64,000 bases of DNA from Cylindrobasidium torrendii FP15055 ss-10 (Eukaryota > Basidiomycota > Agaricomycetes > Agaricales > Physalacriaceae). The notes below the pieces were generated by a model. The model was not told the DNA's origin. It searched no databases and saw only the letters and a program-made list of their open reading frames with translations. Positions 55,137 through 64,000 of this stretch are shown here, one piece after another. Location of the stretch: the NCBI GenBank assembly GCA_000934385.1, contig KN880510.1, positions 1-64,000 of the forward strand, in the 5' to 3' direction. The number at the start of each line of letters is the position of its first letter. Position 1 is the first letter of the stretch. A program made the position numbers and the translations under genes.

Positions 55137-55447
55137 ATACCAATCAATCTTCATGGACAAATAATTATATATATATAATCAGCACGTTCAGACATGCCGC
55201 TTACACTCGCTTATGATCGTTACCCACATATGTGCATAATTCAAAGGGCTTTTATCATGACTTTTGAGCAGTATCCCCAGTGGCTTATAAGATAGTCCGA
55301 CTTTTATAGCAGGAGAGCGGTCTCCGAAAACGCCGATCTCGATCACGGATAAAGTCCCGAAGTGCCAAAAAATTAGAGCAGGCGAGTTCGAGTCAACCAG
55401 CAACTTCGACTTCGACCACATTTCCGCTGCGTACGCCGGGACTCACG
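55137..55447. other. intergenic, CPA2 promoter
   Basis: This short gap lies between the TmpA-like stop and the carbamoyl-phosphate synthase start. An AT-rich run (ATAATTATATATATATAAT) lies near 55162-55180. No upstream ORF with a recognisable attenuator peptide is seen. Confidence 0.45.
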
Positions 55448-58400
55448 ATGAGCGTGTTCCGAAGCGCGTCGTCGGTGCTGCGACAATTACCGCGGATATC
55501 CACCCGACCATTCTCGACGTCCAAACCCTCCTTATTTGCATGCACTGGGCCCGCGCGTGCAGTCGCCGCGCCAGCCGTCGGCGACTATGCGTCTAGCGGT
55601 GACGAGAGCGTCCTGAACTCCCCCTCAGAGATTGCTCGTCGAATTTCCGCCAAGGTGCTTCCCAAGATGCCCAAGCCTGACGTGAAAAAGGTCGTCGTCG
55701 TCGGTAGTGGTGGCCTCAGCATTGGCCAGGCAGGAGAATTCGACTACTCAGGCTCGCAGGCACTCAAGGCTCTCAGTGAAGAAGGAGTGCAGGCAGTCCT
55801 CATCAATCCCAATATTGCAACATGGCAAACCTCGCACCAGCTCGCGCATGAAGTGTACTTCATCCCGGTCACTGCGGATTATGTTGCATACGTACTCGAG
55901 AAGGAACGGCCCGACGGTATTTTGCTCACCTTTGGCGGACAAAGCGCGCTCAATGTTGGTATTGCACTGGACAAGATGGGCATCCTCGAACGGCTGGGCG
56001 TACAAGTCCTTGGCACACCCATTCGTACGCTTGAAATTTCTGAGGATCGTGACCTATTCGTACAGGCGCTAAAGGGTGCGCCGCCTGACACATCCCGCGT
56101 CCAATGGCTTATCATTTTCCAGAAATCGATATTCCCGCCGCGCAGTCCACGGCTGTCTCGTCTGTCAACGCTGCCCTTGCTGCCGCCGAAGAAATAGGCT
56201 ACCCGGTTATCCTCCGCTCTGCTTTCACTCTGGGTGGCCTCGGTTCTGGCTTCGCCAATAATGCAGATGAACTTCGTGATCTTTCCGCCAAATCTCTTTC
56301 GCTTAGTCCTCAAGTGCTTATCGAGCGTTCAATGAAAGGCTGGAAGGAGTTGGAGTATGAGGTCGTTCGTGATGCTGCCGACGTACGCCTTTCCCCTCCT
56401 CCTCCGACGCGTTTTCTGACTCATGCCAGAACACAATTATTTGCTGCAACATGGAAAACTTTGACCCCCTTGGAACACATACAGGAGACTCTATCGTTGT
56501 TGCGCCATCACAGACGCTTCCCGATGACGAGTACCACATGCTCCGCAGTGCTGCCCTCAAGACTATCCGCCATCTTGGTGTCGTCGGCGAGTGTAACATT
56601 CAGTACGCGCTCAACCCCACATCCCGTGAATACTGCGTGATCGAGGTCAACGCCCGGTGAGTTGCACGTTGTCTTGTTCCTGGATTTAATTCTCACCTCT
56701 TTCTAGGCTGAGTCGGTCAAGGTACATCTAGTTTTCTAGAGAGCCACTCAACGCTAACGAACTACTCAGTGCGCTCGCATCCAAGGCTACAGGATACCCG
56801 CTCGCATACACCGCCGCCAAGATTGCCCTCGGACACACTCTTCCTGAACTCCCCAATGCTGTCACCAAGACCACCACGGCTTGCTTCGAACCTTCGCTGG
56901 ATTACATTGTCACTAAGATCCCCAAGTGGGATTTGGCCAAGTTCTCCACACAGGTCGACCGTGAGGTCGGTTCATCTATGAAATCCGTCGGAGAAGTCAT
57001 GGCTATTGGTCGCACTTTCGAGGAATCTCTGCAGAAGGCTATTCGTCAAGTCGACCCTCGCTGGAAGGGCTTCGAGGCTTACATCGAGCCGGAGGACCTT
57101 GACCGTGTTCTTAGCCGACCAACGGACATGCGTCTTTTTGCTATCGCCTATGCTATGTACAACAAAGGTTACACGGTTGATAAGCTGCACGATTTGACCA
57201 AGATCGACAAGGTTTGTAGGGCTTCTATGATATTCGTCTGCATGCTAACACCTCTCAAGTGGTTCCTCTACAAGATCGAGAATATTGTGAACACTCGTAA
57301 TGAAGTCAAGGCCGCAGGCTCTGTCGAAGCTATCGGACACGACCTCATGCTCCGGGCCAAGCGCATGGGCTTCTCTGACTCTCAAATTGCGGATCTCGTT
57401 TCCTCTAAAGAGGACACTGTTCGTGCCGCTCGCAAATCGCTTAACATTACTCCCTTTGTCAAGCGCATCGATACTCTCGCAGCCGAGTTCCCTGCGCACA
57501 CGAACTACCTCTATACCACGTACAACGCATCGGAACATGATGTCGACTTTGAGGAGCACGGTACAATGGTTTTGGGTAGTGGTGTGTATCGCATTGGCAG
57601 CAGTGTCGAGTTCGATTGGTGTGCCGTCACTTGCGCTCGCAAGCTTCGCGACATGGGCAAGCGTACTATCATGATCAACTACAACCCAGAGACGGTGTCC
57701 ACCGATTTCGACGAGGCAGATCGCCTTTACTTCGAGGAGCTCGGTTACGAGCGCGTCATGGATATTTACGAGCTCGAGAACTCACAAGGTGTTGTTGTCA
57801 GTGTTGGTGGTATGTTATCCCTTTCTGCTCGTTCCCAGTACTCACGCTTTCATAGGTCAACTTCCACAAAACATTGCCCTCCGTCTGAAGGAGAACGGTG
57901 TCAATGTCCTTGGCACCGACCCCAAACAAATTGACAACGCAGAAGACCGCCACAAGTTCTCTGGTATCTTAGATAGCATTGGTGTTGACCAGCCCGACTG
58001 GGTTGAGGTTACCAGCGTTGATGCCGCCAAGGAGTTCGCCAACAAGGTTGGGTCAGTAAAAGCACGCCCCCTCTTCTTAACAATCACTCACCATTGGTCT
58101 AGGTACCCCGTTCTAATTCGCCCGTCCTACGTTCTGTCCGGAGCTGCCATGAACGTTGTTTACGAAGAGTCTGCCCTCGAGTACAACCTTTCCGCCGCGG
58201 CCGATGTGTCCCCACTTCACCCAGTTGTTATTACCAAGTTCATCGACGGCGCACAGGAGATTGATGTTGATGCTGTCGCTCACAAGGGCAAGCTGCTCGT
58301 TCATGCCGTGTCTGAGCACGTCGAAAATGCCGGTGTCCACTCTGGCGATGCTACCCTTGTCCTGCCGCCATTCTCGTTGACCGATGTCGACCTTGACCGC

Positions 58401-59373
58401 CTTAAAGTTATTGCCGAGAAGGTCGCTGCTGCATTCGAAATATCAGGTCCATACAACATGCAAATCATCAAGAAGCCTTCATCGAACAACGAGGAGCCCG
58501 AGCTCAAGGTCATCGAATGTAACCTGCGTGCATCACGTTCATTCCCCTTCGTATCCAAGATTCTCGGTACCAACTTCATCGATGTTGCGGCTGCTGCCAT
58601 TGCGGACACAAACGTCCCTGAGCCTGTGGACCTCATGAAGGAGAAGCGTGACTATGTCGCCGTCAAGGTTCCCTTGTTCTCTTGGACGCGTCTGGGCGGT
58701 GCGGATCCCTTCCTAGGTGTCGGTGCGTACCCCTCTCGAAATACTTTGTCTACTATGCTGACGTTGGATAGAAATGGCATCCACTGGTGAAGTTGCGAGC
58801 TTCGGAAAGGATATTCACGAAGCGTACTGGACATCGTTGCTCAGCACCACTGGCTTCAAGGTTCCCGCCGCGGACTCTGGTGTCCTCATCGGTGGTGACA
58901 TCACCAAGCCGGAGATGGCGACTGTGGCAAAGGGACTCGTCGACCTTGGCTTCAAGTTGTACTGCTCCTCGCGAGAGGTCGAAGAATTCTTGACAAGCCT
59001 CCCTCATGTCCCTGCGAAACGAATCTTGTTCCCTACAAAGGACAAGAGAAAGCTCCGGGAGGTGTTTGACGAATACGATATCCAATGTGTTATCAACTTG
59101 GCCAAGAGCCGGGCGACGACTTTCACGGATGAGGATTATGTTGCTCGTCGGTGAGTTTTCTTTCTTTCGTATCCAAAGTTCTTGGTACTGATGCGATTGG
59201 CTAGAAATGCGGTTGACTTTGGCTTGCCTTTGCTCAACGACGCGCGGAATGCTCAGCTCTGGGTAGAGAGTTTGGCGAAAAAGATTCCTGAGGGTGGCTT
59301 GAAAAAGTACCGCGAGGAGCATATACCCAGCGAGGTGAAATCGTGGAGGGAGTTTGTTGGTCACCGTGCGTGA
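55448..59373 (+). CDS. CPA2: arginine-specific carbamoyl-phosphate synthase, large chain
   Basis: About ten exons run from ATG 55448 to the stop at 59371-59373. The N-terminus ([20 protein letters not shown]) is basic and Ser-rich, as in mitochondrial presequences. Two homologous ATP-grasp halves follow, starting [21 protein letters not shown] and [19 protein letters not shown], with the carboxyphosphate motif FTLGGLGSG and the carbamate counterpart [10 protein letters not shown]. The MGS-like allosteric domain starts at [12 protein letters not shown]. The conserved [17 protein letters not shown] is assembled through a 15-nt micro-exon at 56707-56721. The enzyme makes carbamoyl phosphate for arginine with a separate small glutaminase chain, which is not in this window. 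No pyrimidine (CAD) fusion is present. Confidence 0.95.
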
Positions 59374-59655
59374 TCTGGTGGTTGAATCCTGGCTTGAGGC
59401 TGGGTGTTTGACGAGTTATCATTTGTATATTACTTGCTTCGTCTAGATGTTCGATTCCAATGAAAAGTAAAAACAGGATGTGCAGCGCGCACCATCCTAT
59501 AATCAATCTCTCCTCGCTCAAAACTTGTACACTCTCTATGCGAGGTAGCTCAGCTCTAGCTCATTCATTCACATGTATTTACAAATATTCGGAATTTTGC
59601 TTCATTATTATTTGTTTGGACAACGAATTGGACTTGAGAGCAAAACATCAGGACG

Positions 59656-61095
59656 TTAAAGCTTGCTACTTGAGATATTGACACCATTCTCCTCCAAGAA
59701 TATCCGTGACAGGTTGCCGACGACTGTAAAGAACGTTCCATAATATCCAGCCTGCTCAGAGCTTGCTTGACCTTGCGCATTTCGCGCCGCGATTCCTTGC
59801 AAGATGATTGCCAACTGCAGAACGTCAAAACGGGCGCCCTCGGGAGCAAGTTCGACCTACTCTGAACATCATCCAGCTTCTCACAAACAGAAGCTCCGTG
59901 ATAGGATACGGTTGCCTAATGAGATTGCAGTACTCTTTCTCCATTACTTCGAAGCGGATGGGCACAACAGACGCAGGTTCGCCTTTGAATGTCGCCAGAA
60001 TTCCAGCTTTCCCCTTCGATCCAGGGATATCACGACTGGACATGCCCCACGGCTGGGTCATGTTGGCAAAGTCGGCGAGCTGAATATCATCTGTCAGTCA
60101 CCGCCACCCGCTGCGGGGAAAGACATACCGGGCTCCCCAGCGTACACAGTTCCCAGTCAAGGATCCCAATGACTCGCGGCTCCGTCTTGTGGAAAATGAG
60201 ATTGTCCAATTTGTAGTCTCCGTGCACAATACGCGTCCCGAGCTTGGTTTCGTCGGGGAGATTCTTGCTGTACCAACGCATCATATCGTCGAAGGCAGGG
60301 ATGTCACCAACATATTTGCCTGAGGCCTTGTCCTTGACCGCTGCTTGCGCCTTGGAGACTTTGCTGAGGGATTTGAGCTGCCGCGGGAAGTACGGGGTGA
60401 ACGGGCCAAAGTTATCCAGTCCAATGGCTTTGGGGTTGACGGTAGAAAGCGCGCCCAGTGCGCGGACGGCGCCAAGATAGATGGCCTCCTTCTCACTTGC
60501 AGAGCTGATTTCCGGCAGGTATGGGTCGGTGAAAATACGGCCATCGAGGAATTCCATTATGTAGAATGGCGTTCCAATGACACTGGAGTCTTCGCACAGC
60601 ACGTACGGCGTAGGAACAGGGACGGGCTCGGAAGTGGACTCAGCACCAGAAGCGCGCAGGGTGAGATTGTGTTTGTGAAGAGCGGCAAGGATGGTGTATT
60701 CGCGCTCGACTTGGTGTGCCGTCTTGGAAAGCAGCGCACCAGCAGGTTTCTTGCGTAGTACGAAACGCTGAGATCTGTGGATAAAGTTAGTTTTGCCCGG
60801 AATGTGCACTTTGGCACGCACTTGGCATCTGTGAGGAAGTACGTTGGATTTGACTGCAATAAGTTAAGTAGAATCCTCACTTCAGGTTGAGCGCCCTACT
60901 TGTCCAAACTAGCAGTATCGATTAAAAAGAGAAAACCAAATCATAGCGGTCGCGCACCTTGAATTGCTTCACCTGCAGCGGGACCGTAATCTCTGGTACG
61001 TTGGCGGCAATGTACGCTTCAAGCTTTCCCACATCGAGGGCCGAGCGTATGCCGCCAAATTCGCCGCCAACTTTCTTTGTGTCGTCAGAGGCCAT
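59656..61095 (-). CDS. APH-family phosphotransferase (ACAD10/11-like kinase domain)
   Basis: The gene runs from ATG 61095 ([17 protein letters not shown]) to the stop at 59656, with introns near 60950-60880, 60830-60780, 60120-60070 and 59850-59800. Kinase-fold markers are NPTYFLTDA and FVLRKKPAG with the likely ATP-binding Lys, [11 protein letters not shown], the Brenner motif [13 protein letters not shown] with the catalytic Asp, and the metal-binding [10 protein letters not shown]. The C-terminus ([12 protein letters not shown]) is helical. This is the aminoglycoside-phosphotransferase-like family; the closest known architecture is the kinase domain of ACAD10/ACAD11, which phosphorylates 4-hydroxyacyl-CoA. 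No dehydrogenase part is fused here. The substrate is unknown, and antibiotic resistance is not implied. Confidence 0.8.
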
Positions 61096-61658
61096 ATGTA
61101 GAACTTGTGCAGAGTAGAGATAGACGGCGGTAGAAGGCAAGCAACATTTTCAGGTGATGGGAACTCATAACCGTACCCCGCACCGGCATCAGTGACCCCC
61201 GCCGTGGCACGGCAGCGGTAACCTCCTCTGCCGGTGCCATGTGCTTTGCCATCAATGAACGGTGCCACTCACGACACAATGCGAGGATTAGATACACTGC
61301 TGTTCTTTCAGAGGATACTTTGCCTCTCTGTTGCACACCACATCCACATCGGAATGAGTTTGTTCAAACCCAGTTCTAGTGCTTAGAAACGAAACCGCAG
61401 CCCCATGCAACCTGCATGCAACCTTGCGAAGTCTTGACTGCCTCGTTTCAGCCCTGATCTCATCTGGAATAGCATCCAATCCAATTTGTTCGCGGAATCC
61501 AAGGCCAATCGCCGCCATCAGCGGGTGATCGTCGGGGACGCGCTCTGCATTTGGCCACGTGGGCCTACGGTACTCAGTGACGTGGTCTGGCAAGACGCGC
61601 CTGACTCTGGACTGCCATCTTGCCCCCATCACACGACTGATACTCAGACTTCAATGTC
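61096..61658. other. divergent intergenic region
   Basis: This is the head-to-head promoter region between the APH-like gene and HRD3. No exon is recognised. Confidence 0.45.
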
Positions 61659-64000
61659 ATGAAGACCCCGACATGGCTCGCGGTGTTGGCCCTGTTCCTT
61701 GCCTTTGTCTCCGCTACGACGACGAACGATCACACACGGACAGCTGCTTCAGCCTCCCATACTAGTGGCCAGAAGGTGCGTCTCGCTCAGAGAGTCTGGA
61801 ACGAATGGCTGAGTTGAACAGAGGTCATCCACCGAGGATGCAGCCACAGAAGGTTGGAACCTTTTGACTGTGGCTTTCTGATGATGCTAACATCTAGTAG
61901 CAACCCGTGCTTACAAGCAGGCCATGCACACTTTAACCGCCCTTTCTTCCATCCCCTCTCCATACCAACCTCTCTCCGTACCGAGCAATGCCCAAACAAC
62001 GTCCATGCTGTCATCTCTAGGTTCCTCTCTTGGTCCAACCGGAAGCATAATACGAATTGTGGATCGACTGCAGCAGCGTGTACTCCGTGTTCTGCTCGGA
62101 ACAGGACCCTCTCGGGCAGCAAGAAGAGCGGAGGAAGACTCGAGATACAAATCCGTCAAGGTCCTCGACCTACTACAACATTCCACCGAGCTAGGCAATC
62201 TCGATGCACTCTACACATTGGGCCATGTATCCTTAGTGCGTTCCCCTGCAGAGTCTCGTTGAAAGTCCTAACGCTCCCTAGTTCCCTCCCACCTCTCATT
62301 TCCCATCAAAGCCAAAGCTTGCTTATGACTGCTTTCTCCAACACGCAGAGCTGACTGGAAATGCAACGTCTCAATCCTACCTCGCATTCTTCTACTCCAC
62401 TGGATATAGAGAAGTTGTTCCAGTCGACCAAGCTCGAGCACAACTCTACTACACATTCGCTGCAAACGGAGGCGACAAAGGTGCACAGATGGCACTTGGC
62501 TATCGCTATTGGAGCGGTATCGGCACCCTGGAAGACTGCGAACGGGCTTCGGATTGGTACGAGCATGCGGCTGAACAGTCCATGGCGAAATACCGGTCAG
62601 GACCAGTGGGTGGCTTGACACTGCCGCTCACCCCTACGCGTCTCTCTGACCTAGACGGAGGAATTTATGGACCCGGGGCGAGCGTTGCATCCACTGGTTT
62701 GCAGTCGCACCGGGCCGCAATCAAAGCCAGTGCTTCAAGGCAATCCGGAGAAACATGGGAGGACGTCCTGGACTATTACATGGTGTGTTCTATGCGTCAG
62801 CCCGCTTCCATATCCTCATGCATTGTGTCAGTTCAATGCCGACCGAGGCGAGACCGACTTTGCATACCGTCTAGGCAAGCTGTTCTACCAAGGCAGCATT
62901 TACGCGAGCCCTGGTGGCATTGCATCTGGGAGCGAAGGTGTCGGAGAGATCCCTCGCGACTATGTTCGTGCAAGAGAGTACTTCCAATCTATTGCTCGTC
63001 AGGTTTGGCCTCGCGATCCGGCCAACCCCCTGCACCACCGCACTTCGGCGCCGAGGCAACATGCTAGCGACAACGTCCCTCTTGGACATGCTTCGGCCAG
63101 CGCTGGATACCTCGGCCGGATGTACATGCGCGGCGAGGGTGTCACGAAGGATATGGCCATGGCCCGGATGTGGTTCGAACGCGGTGTGGAACTCAACGAC
63201 CGTGAATGCCACAATGGACTGGGACTTTTAATTCGAGATGGTCTAGCAGGATTGAAGAGCAACAAAGACAGTGCTCTCAAACATTTCGCGGTCGCTGCTG
63301 GGCAAGAGCTTGCAGAGGCACAGGTCAACATTGCCAAGTACCACTACACGGCGGGAGAAGAGGCGCTGGCTGCGACGTACTTTGAGACGGCAGTGAGGCT
63401 GGGCTCGCCATTTGAGGCGTACTTCTATCTTGGAAGGATCCATTCGAACAACTTGCGAAGGTCTAGTACGCAGTCCAGCGCTGCTTCGAGCTCATGTGCG
63501 ATGTCGGTGTCATTCTACAAACTCGTCGCAGAACGCGGCTCGTGGGAGAATGACTTATTGAGAGAGGCCGAAGCTGCCTGGGCCGCTGGATCGGATCGTG
63601 GCATGGAGATTGCGATGTTCAAGTGGTGGTTGGCTGCAGAACGTGGCTCCGAAATTGCTCAAAACAACCTTGCGTACATTCTTGATCAAGGTGGGTCTTC
63701 TGATTGGCATTGCTGAACATTCGCTGAGTTATTACAGACAAGAGTGTCCTTCGTTTGACGCGTTTCCAGCCATTCACACCATCAAATGATACAGCCCAAC
63801 TTGCGCTCACCCAGTGGACGCGCGCGGCGGCGCAAAAGAACATTGATGCTCTGGTCAAAGTTGGAGACTATTACTACCACAATTTGGGTGTGGCAGAACT
63901 GTCCGACAAACAACGTTATGAGAAGGCGGCGAGCTACTACCAGAGCGCTGCGGATACACAACTAAGTGCGCTGGCGATGTGGAACTTGGGATGGATGTAC
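61659..64000 (+). CDS. HRD3: ERAD component HRD3/SEL1L, N-terminal part (runs off the window)
   Basis: The ATG at 61659 starts a signal peptide (TWLAVLALFLAFVSA). Exon 1 ends at 61775, and a longer intron (about 145 nt) precedes the next exon near 61921. Many SEL1-like repeats follow: LGNLDALYTLGHVSL, DKGAQMALGYRYWSGIGTLEDCERASDWYEHAA, SAGYLGRMYMRGEGVTKDMAMARMWFERG, EAQVNIAKYHYTAGE and LGSPFEAYFYLGRI, with the usual A-x3-LG-x3-Y/G pattern. The gene is still open at base 64000, in another repeat (LSALAMWNLGWMY), so the C-terminal membrane anchor is not visible. Hrd3 sits in the ER lumen with the Hrd1 ubiquitin ligase and selects misfolded glycoproteins for degradation. Confidence 0.88.

Noticed and set aside
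39253..59373. Secondary-metabolite cluster (PAL, TmpA-like, oxidase)
   Set aside because: The genes are interleaved with housekeeping genes (FCF1, TRL1, CPA2). There is no synthase core gene, P450 set or dedicated transporter nearby.
59656..61095. Aminoglycoside resistance gene
   Set aside because: The fold is APH-like, but the motifs fit the ACAD10/11-type kinase group common in fungi, and the gene has ordinary basidiomycete introns.

Overview
The window looks like nuclear DNA of a mushroom-forming basidiomycete (Agaricomycetes). Almost every gene is split by 42-60 nt introns with GTRNGY donors and a CTAAC/CTAAT-like branch site shortly before the acceptor. Genes lie on both strands without operons. 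Several products are typical of this group: a phenylalanine ammonia-lyase, a CAP59/CMT1-type mannosyltransferase, a TmpA-like ferric-reductase-fold protein and a TA-targeting DDE transposon with a long D-E spacer. All exon structures are my manual reconstructions from reading frames, splice signals and protein logic. No transcript or database search was available.

Layout: 0-9 kb holds a YRA1/ALYREF-type mRNA export adaptor, an orphan protein, an RWDD2-like DUF1115 protein, an O-fucosyltransferase-like membrane protein and a fructosyl-amino-acid-oxidase-like flavoenzyme. 9-16 kb (minus strand) holds a SAP/F-box/ankyrin-like protein, two orphans, an F-box-like protein and a small secreted double-psi beta-barrel protein. 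16.7-21.2 kb is one D-2-hydroxyacid dehydrogenase gene whose third intron carries a complete 3,284-bp transposon. 21.6-28.8 kb encodes a GT49-like transferase, an alpha/beta-hydrolase lacking the nucleophile serine, a six-hairpin glycosidase and a prenylated UBL3-like protein. 29-34.5 kb is one large minus-strand gene for a disordered protein ending in a zinc finger and a degenerate AlkB-like fold. 34.8-45 kb holds ASA1, a CMT1-like transferase, N-acetylglucosamine kinase, PAL and a polyQ/AT-hook/C2H2 factor. 46-51.7 kb holds FCF1, tRNA ligase TRL1 and an intron-containing tRNA-Lys(CUU). 53-64 kb holds a TmpA-like protein, the arginine-specific carbamoyl-phosphate synthase large chain, an APH-like kinase and the start of HRD3.

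Functionally this is mostly a mixed housekeeping region: RNA processing (YRA1, FCF1, TRL1, tRNA), arginine and phenylalanine metabolism, glycosylation and ERAD. I see no secondary-metabolite cluster, CRISPR array or viral insertion. The two most unusual items are the transposon that landed on the branch point of a 54-nt intron and rebuilt a usable branch sequence, and the large AlkB-like protein that seems to lack the usual HxD iron ligand.
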